Origin: an uncultured Oscillospiraceae bacterium
GTDB lineage: Bacteria > Bacillota > Clostridia > Oscillospirales > Oscillospiraceae
Assembly: GCA_934565795.1 (NCBI GenBank)
Contig: CAKTIM010000003.1
Location: forward strand, 97,358-161,357
Length of the DNA: 64,000 bases
Reading direction: 5' to 3'
A program made the translations under genes and the position numbers. The notes under the pieces are model-generated. The model searched no databases and was not told the origin of the DNA. It worked only from the letters and a program-made list of their open reading frames with translations. Below, piece by piece: positions 1-8,322 of this stretch (position 1 is the first letter of the stretch; the number at the start of each line of letters is the position of its first letter).

Positions 1-325
1 CTTTATTATGCTCCTGCAAAAACAGGAGCTTGAACAGCTCCGGCTCATGGATGCCATAGCTGACGATCATCATTCCGATGCGCTTGAACGCGGGAGTATA
101 TTCCCGGTAGTCGCTAATATAGGACATGAATTCCTGGATGGCCAAGTCCCTGGCGGCCTGCTTCACTTCCTCCATATTTTTAAAGAGGGTAAAAATCGGT
201 CTGGCAGAGGTGCCCAGCTTTGTGCCCAGATCGCGGGCAGTCAAGGCGGACACACCGCCCTCCTTAATCATCTGAAACGCGGCGGTGGCAACCTCTTCAC
301 GGGTGAATTTAGGCTTTGGGGGCAT
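1..325 (-). CDS. TetR/AcrR-family transcriptional regulator (3' end outside window)
   Basis: The reverse strand encodes MPPKPKFTREEV, followed by a typical TetR helix-turn-helix (VSALTARDLGTKLGTSARPIFTLFKNMEEVK, here cited as two adjoining pieces VSALTARDLGTKLG and TSARPIFTLF). A ligand-binding domain begins after it and is cut by the window edge, so only the first 108 codons are visible. The ATG follows an AAAGGA ribosome binding site. A near-consensus promoter and a short palindrome lie just upstream, as expected for an autoregulated repressor. The target genes are not visible; the neighbour glnN has its own terminator and points the same way. Confidence 0.85.
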   Translation of the reverse strand, partial: MPPKPKFTREEVATAAFQMIKEGGVSALTARDLGTKLGTSARPIFTLFKNMEEVKQAARDLAIQEFMSYISDYREYTPAFKRIGMMIVSYGIHEPELFKLLFLQEHNK

Positions 326-347
326 GATAGCAGCATCCTTTCCTTTT

Positions 348-361
348 ATGTTATGCAACAT
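348..361. promoter_or_regulatory. Candidate operator: ATGTT-N4-AACAT palindrome
   Basis: An inverted repeat with 5-bp arms and a 4-base centre lies between the -10 box and the ATG of the TetR-type gene. This is the usual place for an autoregulatory TetR operator. It is an inference from position; the arms are short. Confidence 0.4.
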
Positions 362-368
362 CGTTTTT

Positions 369-396
369 ATTATAAAGCTTTTTTCGGATTTGTCAA
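369..396 (-). promoter_or_regulatory. Sigma-A promoter for the TetR-type gene
   Basis: On the reverse strand TTGACA (391-396) and TATAAT (369-374) are separated by 16 bp, both perfect consensus hexamers. The -35 box lies just beyond the T-rich tail of the glnN terminator, so one short gap both ends glnN and starts the regulator. Confidence 0.75.
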
Positions 397-408
397 CAAA
401 AATCAAAT

Positions 409-433
409 CGGGTGCAGAAAAAATCTGCACCCG
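409..433 (-). terminator. Rho-independent terminator of glnN
   Basis: A perfect 10-bp stem (CGGGTGCAGA / TCTGCACCCG) with an A-rich loop is followed, on the reverse strand, by ATTTGATTTTTG. It lies about 25 bp past the glnN stop. Confidence 0.85.
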
Positions 434-456
434 AAACTGTTAACAGGCGTTATTTA

Positions 457-2541
457 TTAATAGAACAGCAGGTCGGAATAGGTGGGAAACGGCCAGTATT
501 TCTTGGCGGTCAGCTCCTCCAGGCGGTCGGCGGCGGCGCGCAGGGCGTCCATGGAGGCAATGATCACCCGGCGGCAGTAGGCGGCAGCCTCCCTGGCGTC
601 GGTGGGGATGGTTTTCAGCTCGTCGGTCAGCTGCTGCATGCGGCTGTACATTTCATCCTGGGTCTGGGAAAGGCGGACGATCAAATCCCGTTCGCTGCGG
701 CAGGGTACGCCCATGGCCTGCTTGGCAGCGGCGGCGTCGCACAAGTCCCTGGTATAGGCCGAGGCGGCGGGCAGAATCTGATGGGCGGCCATATCCAGCA
801 TGGTTCTCGCCTCAATGTTCACCACCTTGCGGTAGGATTCCAGGTGGATCAGATACCGGGCGCGGAACTCCTGCTCGTTGAAAATGCCGTGGCGCACCAC
901 CAGGTCAATGTTCTTGTCGCTGACATAGGCGGGCAGCGCCTCAGCAGTGGAAGGCAGATTGCTCAGGCCACGGCGGGCAGCCTCCTGCTTCCATTCCTCG
1001 GCGTAGCCGTTGCCGTCGAAAATGACCCGCTGGTGCTCACTCAGGGCGCGGGAGACGATCTGCTGCAAGGTAGCGTCAAAGTCCTCCGCCTTCTCCAGGG
1101 CGTCGGCAAAGCGGCCCAGCTGCTCGGCCATGATGGTATTCAGGGCAATATTGGGGCCTGCCACCGACTGAGAGGAGCCAAGCATGCGGAATTCAAACTT
1201 GTTGCCGGTAAAGGCCAGGGGGCTGGTGCGGTTGCGGTCGGTGGTGTCCTGGGGGATGGCAGGGATGCCGTCCACGCCGATGCGCAGGACGCTCTTCCCC
1301 GGCTCCCGGTAATTGGTGCCGTGGATGATGGACTGAACCACGCCGTTCAGTTCGTCTCCCAGGAAAATGGAGACAATGGCCGGGGGCGCTTCGTTGGCGC
1401 CCAGGCGGTGATCGTTGCCCGCGTAGGCCACGGTACAGCGCAGGAAATCCTGATATTCGTCCACCCCCTGAATGAACGCCGCCAGAAACACCAGGAATTG
1501 CGCGTTCTGCCGGGGCGTTTTGCCGGGGCTGAACAGGTTTCGGCCGGTGTCGGTGGCCAGCGACCAGTTGTTGTGCTTGCCGGAGCCGTTGACCCCGGCA
1601 AAGGGCTTCTCGTGGAGCAGGCACACCAGATTGTGCTTGGCGGCGCACTTCTTCATAATCTCCATAATCAGCTGATTGCTGTCGCAGGCGCTGTTGGCGT
1701 CGGTATAGATGGGGGCAAGCTCATGCTGGCAGGGCGCGCCCTCGTTGTGCTTGGTTTTGGAAAGGATGCCCAGCCGCCACAGCTGTTCATCCAAGTCCTT
1801 CATAAAGGAGGAGACGCGGGTGCGGATGGTGCCGAAATAGTGATCGTCCAGCTCCTGCCCCTTGGAGGGCTGTGCGCCGAACAGCGTCCGGCCGGTGATG
1901 CGCAGATCCTCCCGCTGGGCATAGAGATCCTTGGGCAGGAGGAAATACTCCTGCTCCGCCCCCACGCAGGTGATGACCCGCCGGGTTTCCGTGTCGCCAA
2001 ACAGGCGCAGAATCCGCACCGCCTCCCGGGACACCTCCTCCACCGAACGGAGCAGGGGGGTCTTTTTGTCCAGTGCCTCCCCGTTGTAGGAGAAGAAGCA
2101 GGTGGGGATGTACAGGCTGCCGTCCTTGACGAAGGCGCAGGAGCGGGGATCCCAGGCGGTGTAGCCCCGGGCCTCAAAGGTCGCCCGCAGGCCGCCGGAG
2201 GGGAAGGAAGAGGCATCCGGCTCGCCGCGCACCAGCTCCTTGCCGGAGAATTCCATAATGACCCGCCCGTCCCCGGTGGGGGAGATAAAGGAATCGTGCT
2301 TCTCCGCCGTGATGCCGGTCATGGGCTGGAACCAGTGGGTATAGTGGGTGGCTCCCTTCTCCGTGGCCCAGTCCTTCATGGCCTCGGCGATGGCGTTGGC
2401 GGTTTCCAGCTGAAGCTCCGAGCCGGTGTCGATGCAGGTGCGCCAGGCGTTGTAGACCTGGGCGGACAGGCGCTGCTTCATGGTGGCCTCATTAAAGACG
2501 TCGCTGCCGAAAATCTCCGGGACGTTGATTACCGCGCTCAT
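457..2541 (-). CDS. glnN: Glutamine synthetase type III (GSIII)
   Basis: ATP-dependent ligation of ammonia to glutamate, the main ammonia assimilation step in the cytoplasm. At 694 aa it fits the long GSIII family (about 700 aa) and not GSI (about 450 aa). Family signatures include the N-terminal MPTGITAEKHDSF-like stretch (seen as QPMTGITAEKHDSF), GAEQEYFLLPK in the first catalytic strand, KTKHNEGAPCQHELAPIY, GVNGSGKHNNWS, and GANEAPPAIVSIFLG. The C-terminal helical extension typical of GSIII is present. The ATG follows GAGGGG. It is monocistronic: a terminator follows it and the upstream gene also ends in a terminator. Confidence 0.95.
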   Translation of the reverse strand: MSAVINVPEIFGSDVFNEATMKQRLSAQVYNAWRTCIDTGSELQLETANAIAEAMKDWATEKGATHYTHWFQPMTGITAEKHDSFISPTGDGRVIMEFSGKELVRGEPDASSFPSGGLRATFEARGYTAWDPRSCAFVKDGSLYIPTCFFSYNGEALDKKTPLLRSVEEVSREAVRILRLFGDTETRRVITCVGAEQEYFLLPKDLYAQREDLRITGRTLFGAQPSKGQELDDHYFGTIRTRVSSFMKDLDEQLWRLGILSKTKHNEGAPCQHELAPIYTDANSACDSNQLIMEIMKKCAAKHNLVCLLHEKPFAGVNGSGKHNNWSLATDTGRNLFSPGKTPRQNAQFLVFLAAFIQGVDEYQDFLRCTVAYAGNDHRLGANEAPPAIVSIFLGDELNGVVQSIIHGTNYREPGKSVLRIGVDGIPAIPQDTTDRNRTSPLAFTGNKFEFRMLGSSQSVAGPNIALNTIMAEQLGRFADALEKAEDFDATLQQIVSRALSEHQRVIFDGNGYAEEWKQEAARRGLSNLPSTAEALPAYVSDKNIDLVVRHGIFNEQEFRARYLIHLESYRKVVNIEARTMLDMAAHQILPAASAYTRDLCDAAAAKQAMGVPCRSERDLIVRLSQTQDEMYSRMQQLTDELKTIPTDAREAAAYCRRVIIASMDALRAAADRLEELTAKKYWPFPTYSDLLFY

Positions 2542-2700
2542 AAATTACCCCTCTTTCCGCCGCCGGTGCAGGCAGCCGGAATTTATAATTTCACAGTTTG
2601 ATTTTATGCCATATTCCATAAAAAAACAAGGGATGAAACTGTGCAAAAACTTTGAATCCCCGTTTTTCCTTTTGTGGAATTGACCAAAAGCCGCCGGTGT
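2542..2700. other. glnN leader and upstream gap
   Basis: This AT-rich 159-bp gap should carry the glnN promoter. TATAAA-like sequence is visible near 2580-2590 on the reverse strand, but I see no convincing -35 box. An 8-bp inverted repeat (CACAGTTT at 2592-2599, AAACTGTG at 2636-2643) spans the region and could be a nitrogen-regulator site. No coding signal. Confidence 0.4.
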
Positions 2701-2729
2701 AAAAGGCCGCCCCTGGAACTGGGGCGGCC
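2701..2729 (-). terminator. Terminator of the DUF2974 gene
   Basis: A perfect 9-bp GC stem (GGCCGCCCC / GGGGCGGCC) with a 7-base loop is followed on the reverse strand by TTTT. It lies 14 bp past the stop codon of the gene at 2743-3831. Confidence 0.8.
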
Positions 2730-2742
2730 ATCTTTGGTTGAA

Positions 2743-3831
2743 TCACGCTTCCCCGTTTTCCTGAGGCTCCGGGGCGGCAGCGGCATTTTTGGCCGCGTCG
2801 ATCAGGCTTGCGAATTCGCCGGTGAGGATGCGGCGGATATCGTCGTCGGTGCTGATGAGCTTCATGTACTGGCGGATGTTCTTCGGCTGGAAGATATCCG
2901 CCGCCCGCTCCACATTGCCATAGGTCAGGAGCTTGAACAGGGCGTCCACCATCTGATTGCGCTCCTGCAAATCCATGCTCATCAGCCAGCTGCGGATGGT
3001 GGCATTGACAAATTTGGCATCGGGAGTCAGCTCCTCCACCGGGATAAAGGCCTTTCCCTCCACCTCCCAGGTGAATACGTCATGCTGCATGATGCCCACC
3101 TGGGTGCTCTTGATTACCCGGTACGGCTCGGCGTGCTCCATGAGCATGCCGATGATAGAGGACTGAGGCACGAAGGTATGGATGCGGGGCACCATTTCCA
3201 GGTAGCCCGGCGTGGTGAGCATATGCTCCTGGAAGCCGGGGCCATCGTTATTGTACACACCCTGAATGCGCTGGCGAATCTCCGGGCTGCTCATTGCCGC
3301 TGCATACATGGCAAGATTGCCGCCCTTGGAATGGCCGCAGACGGACATGGGCATACCGTAGCGCTCATGGAGCATTTCGATATACTCCACCGCCAGGCGC
3401 TGGGCGGGCACTGCCTCCTGAAAGCTCATGTTGAAATCCTCTTTCCAGCCCACCAGGGTATTGTCCGTCCCACGGAAGGCGGCGGCCAGGGTGCCGTCGT
3501 CCAGCAGATTGGCCAGGGCGGCGAACTGGGTATCCTCCTCCGGGATGAATTCGCTGCGGAACTGGGCCAGCCTTACCTCGCCGAACCGATGGGAAGCAGC
3601 GGCAGTCTGAAGCAGCTCCAGCTGGTGGGGATTGCCCAGCTGGGCGTAGTCCTCCCGCTGGCGCATGGCGTCCCACACCTGGTTCATGGTCAGCGTGCCG
3701 TCGGTCACCAGCTCCCTGGGATAGCGGATATAGACCAGGTTGGAGAAGATCACCGAGTCGATGGCGTTGAGGGGATCCTGAGTAAAGGACAAATCTCCGC
3801 GCCACCTGATGTAGTCCAATACGTTGTTCAT
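2743..3831 (-). CDS. DUF2974 / Mbeg1-like alpha/beta-hydrolase (lipase class 3-like)
   Basis: The 362-aa protein has the nucleophile elbow CGHSKGGNLAMYAA, a GxSxG-type motif as in class 3 lipases, preceded by LAAAFRGTDNTLVGWKEDF, the strand and FRGT oxyanion-loop motif of that family. NNDGPGF and a late HDVFTW supply candidate Asp and His. I recognise the overall layout as DUF2974, common in Firmicutes; the substrate is unknown and no signal peptide is seen, so it is probably cytoplasmic. Start: a GTG three codons upstream overlaps the AGAGGTGA ribosome binding site, while the ATG at 3831 is spaced 6 nt from it and is preferred. Confidence 0.8.
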   Translation of the reverse strand: MNNVLDYIRWRGDLSFTQDPLNAIDSVIFSNLVYIRYPRELVTDGTLTMNQVWDAMRQREDYAQLGNPHQLELLQTAAASHRFGEVRLAQFRSEFIPEEDTQFAALANLLDDGTLAAAFRGTDNTLVGWKEDFNMSFQEAVPAQRLAVEYIEMLHERYGMPMSVCGHSKGGNLAMYAAAMSSPEIRQRIQGVYNNDGPGFQEHMLTTPGYLEMVPRIHTFVPQSSIIGMLMEHAEPYRVIKSTQVGIMQHDVFTWEVEGKAFIPVEELTPDAKFVNATIRSWLMSMDLQERNQMVDALFKLLTYGNVERAADIFQPKNIRQYMKLISTDDDIRRILTGEFASLIDAAKNAAAAPEPQENGEA

Positions 3832-3873
3832 ACATGTCACCTCTAATATTTATATATTGTTTTCAAAGGATGA

Positions 3874-3902
3874 TTGACAGATGCACGCAGGAAAACTATA
3901 AT
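3874..3902 (+). promoter_or_regulatory. Consensus sigma-A promoter for the HD-domain gene
   Basis: TTGACA (3874-3879), a 17-bp spacer and TATAAT (3897-3902) lie 33 bp upstream of the HD gene ATG. Both hexamers match the consensus perfectly. Confidence 0.85.
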
Positions 3903-3934
3903 AGTGAAAATTGATTTATCCAGGAGGATATTCT

Positions 3935-4525
3935 ATGAAAACCGCAATTTCCCGTCAGCAGGCGCTGGCGCTGCTGCAAAAATACAACCAGGAGCCGTTT
4001 CATATTCTCCACGCGCTGACGGTGGAGGGCGTGATGCGCTGGTACGCCCAGGAGCTGGGCTTCGGCGAGGATGCCGATTTCTGGGGCCTGTGCGGTCTAC
4101 TCCACGATGTGGATTTTGAAAAATACCCCGATCAGCACTGCCAGAAGGCCCCGGAGCTGCTGGCCGAAATTGGCGCCGAGCCGGAGCTGGTGCACGCCGT
4201 CTGCTCCCATGGCTACGGCCTGTGCAGCGACGTTGCGCCGGAGCACCAGATGGAAAAGGTGCTCTTCGCCGCCGACGAGCTGACCGGCCTGATCGGCGCG
4301 GCGGCCAGAATGCGCCCCTCCAAATCCGTGATGGACATGGAGGTCAGCAGCCTGAAAAAGAAATACAAGGACAAGAAGTTCGCCGCCGGATGCTCCCGCG
4401 AGGTCATCCAGACCGGCGCCGACCGCCTGGGCTGGCCCCTGGAGGAGCTGATGGAAAAGACGATTCTCGCCATGCGCTCCTGCGAAGCCAGCGTCGCCGC
4501 CGAATGCGCCAAGCTGTGCGGCTAA
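3935..4525 (+). CDS. HD-domain protein (predicted phosphohydrolase)
   Basis: A 196-aa protein with an H...HD metal-binding signature: FHILHALTVEGVMRW supplies the first His and WGLCGLLHDVDFEKYP the HD pair. A later HGYG and the DELTG segment fit the rest of the HD fold. Small stand-alone HD proteins of this type are usually annotated as hydrolases or tRNA-processing-like proteins, with substrate unknown. The start was placed at the ATG after CAGGAGG. It is followed by hairpin repeats, so it appears monocistronic. Confidence 0.8.
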   Translation: MKTAISRQQALALLQKYNQEPFHILHALTVEGVMRWYAQELGFGEDADFWGLCGLLHDVDFEKYPDQHCQKAPELLAEIGAEPELVHAVCSHGYGLCSDVAPEHQMEKVLFAADELTGLIGAAARMRPSKSVMDMEVSSLKKKYKDKKFAAGCSREVIQTGADRLGWPLEELMEKTILAMRSCEASVAAECAKLCG

Positions 4526-4583
4526 TCCCCTTGGCTCCCCTGCAAGGGGAGCTGGCAGGCCGTAGGCCTGACTGAGGGGTTTT
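4526..4583 (+). repeat. Gut-Firmicute-type intergenic hairpin repeat
   Basis: Immediately after the HD gene stop, GCTCCCC/GGGGAGC and AGGCC/GGCCT hairpins are enclosed by an outer CCCCT/AGGGG pair and end in GGGGTTTT. I recognise this layout as a dispersed intergenic repeat of gut Clostridia; it can also act as a terminator for the HD gene. Confidence 0.55.
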
Positions 4584-4695
4584 GCAGCATGCACCCATGC
4601 ATCTACAAAAGCCTGGGCAAATTCATAGAATGTTTGTTTTAAATTGTACGAATTCGCCCACGCTTTTAATATCTGGTATTCTGCGTACCGCGCCT

Positions 4696-4749
4696 GACCC
4701 CTCCGCCGCGCTGTACGCGGCACCTCCCCTTTCAGGGGAGGTTTTATTT
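4696..4749 (+). terminator. Hairpin repeat with terminator tail
   Basis: CCTCCCCT/AGGGGAGG (4723-4741) is followed by TTTTATTTT on the + strand, directly abutting the 3' end of dut on the other strand. It is preceded by GCCGCG/CGCGGC. It resembles the complementary half of the repeat at 4526-4583, and together the two would end + strand transcription before dut. Confidence 0.6.
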
Positions 4750-5178
4750 TCCTGTGGAGCCGAAGCCGCCTTGGCCTCTTTGGGTGTCGGAGAGGGAGGC
4801 GGCTTCCACGTATTCCGGCAGCAGGATGGGGGCAACCACCAGCTGGGCGATGCGTTCGCCGTCGGAGACGGTTTGGGGCTGCGCACCGTGGTTATGGAGG
4901 GCAACGATGAATTCCCCCCGGTAGTCGCTGTCGATCACGCCTACCTTGTTGGCCGGGGCCAGGCCCCGCTTGCATGCCAGGCCGCTGCGGGCATAGATCA
5001 GGCCCACATAGCCCTGGGGCAGCTCCATCGCCAGCCCCGTGGGGATGAACGCCGTGCCGCCCGGCTCAATGGTCACACATTCCTCCAGGCAGGCGTACAG
5101 ATCCGCACCGGCAGCCTCCTTGGAGCCAAAGGTGGGCAGCTTTGCGCCCTGGCGCAGCTTTTTTACCGCAATCTGCAT
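4744..5178 (-). CDS. dut: dUTP diphosphatase
   Basis: Hydrolyses dUTP to dUMP and PPi, keeping uracil out of DNA and supplying dTMP synthesis. All five trimeric dUTPase motifs are visible: AGADLYA, the RSGLA box after YVGLIYA, GVIDSDYRGE with the catalytic Asp, GERIAQLVV, and the C-terminal RGQGGFGSTG arm. The length of 144 aa is typical. Its ATG overlaps the nrdG TGA (TGATG), indicating translational coupling to nrdG and a shared role in deoxynucleotide supply. A longer in-frame extension upstream lies inside nrdG and was rejected. Confidence 0.95.
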   Translation of the reverse strand: MQIAVKKLRQGAKLPTFGSKEAAGADLYACLEECVTIEPGGTAFIPTGLAMELPQGYVGLIYARSGLACKRGLAPANKVGVIDSDYRGEFIVALHNHGAQPQTVSDGERIAQLVVAPILLPEYVEAASLSDTQRGQGGFGSTGK

Positions 5179-5726
5179 CACTTCATCCCCTTTCCGTCCC
5201 CCTGCCAATCCTGCCAGAGGACGATTTTCCCCTGAGCCAGCGAGGCGGGCACATCAATAATCCGCTGGTTCTCCGACCCCCGGAAGCGCAGGGAGAGATT
5301 CTTCCTTGCCTCCACAAAGGGGCCGTCCACCAGCACGTCCAGATAGCTCAGATATTCCTGGGTGACGCTCCAGTCCCCCAGGCGGCCGGAGAGAATATCC
5401 CGGTCAAAGAGGTAGCCGGAGAAAGCCCAGATGCTCTTTTCCGGCATTTTTTCCTTTATCTGCCGCAGCAGCTCCACGATCGGCCCCTGGTTCTGCGGCT
5501 CAAAGGGCTCGCCCCCCAGCAGGGTCAGGCCTCGGATATAGCCGGGTCTCAGCATCTCCAGAATCTGATCGATGGTCTGCTGGGTAAAGGGCTTTCCATA
5601 GTCAAAATCCCAGGCGACCTCATTAAAGCAGCCCTTGCAATGGTGGGTACAGCCGGAGACGAACAGGCTGATGCGCACACCGGGGCCATTGGCAATGTCG
5701 CAATTCTTGATTTCCGCGTAATTCAT
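5178..5726 (-). CDS. nrdG: Anaerobic ribonucleoside-triphosphate reductase activating protein
   Basis: Radical SAM activase that installs the glycyl radical on NrdD under anaerobic conditions. The radical SAM cluster motif is CTHHCKGC (CxxxCxxC) after the NGPGVRISLFVSG strand. LTLLGGEPFEPQN is the usual GGE motif. At 182 aa the size is normal for NrdG. NrdD itself is not in the window. The gene is coupled to dut. The gap upstream is short: a terminator for the preceding gene lies only 20 bp before the ATG, so the nrdG promoter is unclear and may lie inside or upstream of the repeat at 5791-5951. Confidence 0.93.
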   Translation of the reverse strand: MNYAEIKNCDIANGPGVRISLFVSGCTHHCKGCFNEVAWDFDYGKPFTQQTIDQILEMLRPGYIRGLTLLGGEPFEPQNQGPIVELLRQIKEKMPEKSIWAFSGYLFDRDILSGRLGDWSVTQEYLSYLDVLVDGPFVEARKNLSLRFRGSENQRIIDVPASLAQGKIVLWQDWQGDGKGMK

Positions 5727-5746
5727 CTGCTAATCTTCCACTCCCG

Positions 5747-5774
5747 AAAAAACCGCCGCAGAGAAACGCGGCGG
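5747..5774 (-). terminator. Terminator between the AI-2E-family gene and nrdG
   Basis: On the reverse strand CCGCCGC and GCGGCGG form a 7-bp GC stem followed by TTTTTTC. It is oriented to stop transcripts coming from the gene at 5952-7370. Confidence 0.8.
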
Positions 5775-5790
5775 CTTTCGCATTTATTCT

Positions 5791-5951
5791 GGCAACACCG
5801 CGCAATTGTGTCTGCGAGCCGCAGCCGTCTTTTTGCCCCACTTCTTCAGTTTGAAAAACGAGAAATACATACAGTATTCCTTCGTTTTCCAAACTTTGAA
5901 TTGAGGCAAAAATCCTGGCTGGGGCTTCTTGCCAAATTGTGCGGTGCTGCC
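5791..5951. repeat. MITE-like element, family A, copy 1 (161 bp)
   Basis: The ends GGCAACACCGCGCAATT and AATTGTGCGGTGCTGCC are near-perfect inverted repeats. The centre is a second, long imperfect palindrome (GTTTG..AAAACGA / TCGTTTT..CAAAC) around GAAATACATACAGTATTCC. The right end abuts the TAA stop of the following reverse-strand gene. Copies at 32292-32402 and 41771-41989 match in sequence. No coding capacity; a transposase acting in trans is inferred. Confidence 0.85.
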
Positions 5952-7370
5952 TTATGATTTCTTTTTCAGCTTGGACGCACACCAGGCCCCGGCCTTCTTC
6001 AGCCAGCCCCAGGCGGCGATCGCCCATTTTTTGAGGAACGCTCCGGCAATGCAGCACCAGCGCCAGAAGGTACGCAGGCCGCCCACGGTCTTTCCCCAGA
6101 AGCGCTTGGCCCCCCGCCGAACCTCTGCCCAGTCCCACTGGCCTCTCTGGGGGCCGCTCTCGGGCTTGGGCGCATCCTCGTTGGGGAAATCCGCCACATA
6201 CTGCTCCCACAGCTCCATATTGCCCCGCTTGGCCAGGCTGGCCTTGACAAACTTGCGTACCAGATCATAGATCACCGCGAACAGCGGCACACCGATGATC
6301 ATGCCGGTCAGGCCCCAGATGCCGCCAAAGAAGATGATGGCAAACATCACCCAGAAGCCGGAAATGCCGATGCGGTTGCCCATGATGCCCGGGCCGATCA
6401 CATTGCCGTCCAGCTGCTGCAAAACGATCACAAAGACAACGAACCAAACCGCCTTGATGGGGCTGTCGATCAGAATCAGCAGCACCGAGGGCACCGCGCC
6501 GATTACCGGGCCAAAGAACGGGATGATATTGGTCACGCCCACGAAAACGGAGATCAGCAGCGTATTGGGCATCCGCAGGATCAGGCAGCCCAGATAGCAC
6601 AGGATGCCAATAATCAGCGAGTCCAGAATCTTAGCGTCGATAAAGCCGCCGAACATCCTGTCCATCACCGAAACCTCTTCCAGAATGGCGTCCGCCCAGC
6701 GCTGACTGAAAATGCTGCGGACGATCAGGGTGCTCTGCCGGGCAAAACGCTTGCGGCTGAACAGCACATACACGGCCACGATCAGGCCGATCACCAGGTT
6801 ATACAGGTTCAGCACCACGCCATACACGCTGGAGCCGACGCTGGTGACCAGGGTGGTGATCTGGGGCAGGGTCTTGCGCACCCAGGCATCCGCTGTCTGG
6901 TACAGCTTTTCATAGCTGGTATTGAAGAATGCGAACACGCTGTCCATGGTCTCGTTGTCGCCGAAGGTCTCCTCGGCCCAGCCCAGGAAGCTTTCCAGCT
7001 TGGAGGGGATCATCTTGCCCAAAGCCACCAGGCTGTCCAGCACCCGGGGGACGATCATGGCGACCAGCGCGTAAATCAGCAGCAGCGCCGTCAGCAGACT
7101 GCCGAACACGGCCATGCCGGAAGCCAGCCGCTTCATCCCGCCGGGCAGATGCTTTTCCAGGAACCGCTCATAGGTGTTGCACATGGGGCGAAGCAGGTAT
7201 GCCACCACGCCGCCATAAATAAACGGGGATAAAATGTCGTTGATGTTCTTCAGTACCTGGCCGATGCCCTGCAAGCGGTACAGCACAAAAAACAGGATGA
7301 CGCTCAGGCTGATCGCGCCGAAGCCGGAGAGCATCAGATAAATATATCGTCTCTTCTTGGGATCCTCCAT
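5952..7370 (-). CDS. AI-2E family transporter (DUF20/YtvI-like membrane protein)
   Basis: A 472-aa polytopic membrane protein with about eight hydrophobic segments and the family signature IIPFFGPVIGAVPSVLLILIDS, followed by QQLDGNVIGPGIMGNRIGISGFWVM. Members are called AI-2E transporters but include sodium/proton antiporters, so the substrate cannot be assigned. It carries an unusual C-terminal hydrophilic/Trp-rich tail (GQWDWAEVRRGAKRFWG) ending in lysines. The ATG at 7370 is spaced correctly from GGGAGGTG, whereas the upstream GTG lies inside that ribosome binding site. Confidence 0.85.
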   Translation of the reverse strand: MEDPKKRRYIYLMLSGFGAISLSVILFFVLYRLQGIGQVLKNINDILSPFIYGGVVAYLLRPMCNTYERFLEKHLPGGMKRLASGMAVFGSLLTALLLIYALVAMIVPRVLDSLVALGKMIPSKLESFLGWAEETFGDNETMDSVFAFFNTSYEKLYQTADAWVRKTLPQITTLVTSVGSSVYGVVLNLYNLVIGLIVAVYVLFSRKRFARQSTLIVRSIFSQRWADAILEEVSVMDRMFGGFIDAKILDSLIIGILCYLGCLILRMPNTLLISVFVGVTNIIPFFGPVIGAVPSVLLILIDSPIKAVWFVVFVIVLQQLDGNVIGPGIMGNRIGISGFWVMFAIIFFGGIWGLTGMIIGVPLFAVIYDLVRKFVKASLAKRGNMELWEQYVADFPNEDAPKPESGPQRGQWDWAEVRRGAKRFWGKTVGGLRTFWRWCCIAGAFLKKWAIAAWGWLKKAGAWCASKLKKKS

Positions 7371-7488
7371 TGTCCCCACCTCCCATAAATCAATCCGTTA
7401 TGGCACAAGTATAGCAGTTTCCGCTTGGCAGTATATGAACAAAATGTGAATATTTTATCCCTTTGCGGTAAACTCAGACGGCAGTCCG

Positions 7489-7516
7489 TTGCCTTTTTTC
7501 CAATGTGTGATATAAT
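7489..7516 (+). promoter_or_regulatory. Promoter for the zinc peptidase gene
   Basis: TTGCCT (7489-7494), a 16-bp spacer and a perfect TATAAT (7511-7516) lie 60 bp upstream of the ATG at 7577. Confidence 0.65.
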
Positions 7517-7576
7517 AAGCACAGCAAGATTAAATTGGAGAAAGCCTCTGGGTTTTCTCCCGGAAAGGAGCCTTTT

Positions 7577-8299
7577 ATGCCCTATTATTACGGTTTTGAC
7601 TGGACTTATGTTTACCTGGTGCTCCCCTGCCTGATTCTTTCGCTGTGGGCAAGCGCCCGGGTGAATATGACGTTCAAACGGTACTCCCGGCAGTTTTCCT
7701 CCCGCGGCATCACCGGCGCGGACGCGGCCCAGCGGGTGCTGCGGGCCAACGGCGTGGGCAATGTACGCATTGAGCGGATCGGCGGCAATCTAACCGACCA
7801 CTACGACCCCACCACCAATGTGATCCGCCTGTCCGACGATGTGTACGGCAGCACCTCCACCGCCGCCATCGGCGTCGCCTGCCACGAGGCGGGCCATGCG
7901 GTGCAGTACGCCCAGGGATACGCCCCCATCAAGCTCCGCGCCGCCATCATCCCCGTCACCAATTTCGGCTCCAAGCTGGCCATGCCCCTGATCCTGCTGG
8001 GCATCCTTTTCTCCTCCCTGGGCAACACCTCGGATTTCTTCATCAATCTGGGCATTGCCTGCTTTGGCCTTTCGGTGCTGTTCCAGCTGGTGACCCTGCC
8101 GGTGGAATTCAACGCCAGCCGCCGCGCTCTGGCCGCCATTGAGCAAAACGGTATCCTGACGGACGACGAGCTTGCAGGCGCGCGGAAAACCCTGCGTGCC
8201 GCCGCCATGACCTATGTAGCCGCCACCGCCACGGCGCTGGCCCAGCTGCTGCGGCTGCTGATCCTCTTCGGCGGCAACAACAGAAGGCGGCGCGATTAA
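7577..8299 (+). CDS. Neutral zinc metallopeptidase, YugP family (membrane-bound)
   Basis: The 240-aa membrane protein has an N-terminal membrane helix, then a zincin motif CHEAGHAVQYA (HExxH with catalytic Glu) and further hydrophobic segments. The family hallmark VEFNASRRAL follows the third segment. These proteins (B. subtilis YugP-like, DUF2299) are predicted integral membrane zinc proteases with unknown targets. The start was taken at MPYYYGFDW after AAAGGAG, which discards a poorly supported 14-residue extension. The Zn-PLC-like gene follows 23 bp downstream, probably in the same transcript. Confidence 0.88.
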   Translation: MPYYYGFDWTYVYLVLPCLILSLWASARVNMTFKRYSRQFSSRGITGADAAQRVLRANGVGNVRIERIGGNLTDHYDPTTNVIRLSDDVYGSTSTAAIGVACHEAGHAVQYAQGYAPIKLRAAIIPVTNFGSKLAMPLILLGILFSSLGNTSDFFINLGIACFGLSVLFQLVTLPVEFNASRRALAAIEQNGILTDDELAGARKTLRAAAMTYVAATATALAQLLRLLILFGGNNRRRRD

Positions 8300-8322
8300 C
8301 GCAAGTAAGGAGAGAAACAGCC

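Noticed and set aside
412..2601. Long + strand frame opposite glnN
   Set aside because: Antisense shadow of glutamine synthetase, rich in Gly/His/Val with no recognisable motif.
2592..2643. Glutamine riboswitch in the glnN leader
   Set aside because: Only an 8-bp inverted repeat with a long spacer is present; the glutamine riboswitch folds I know are not recognisable here.
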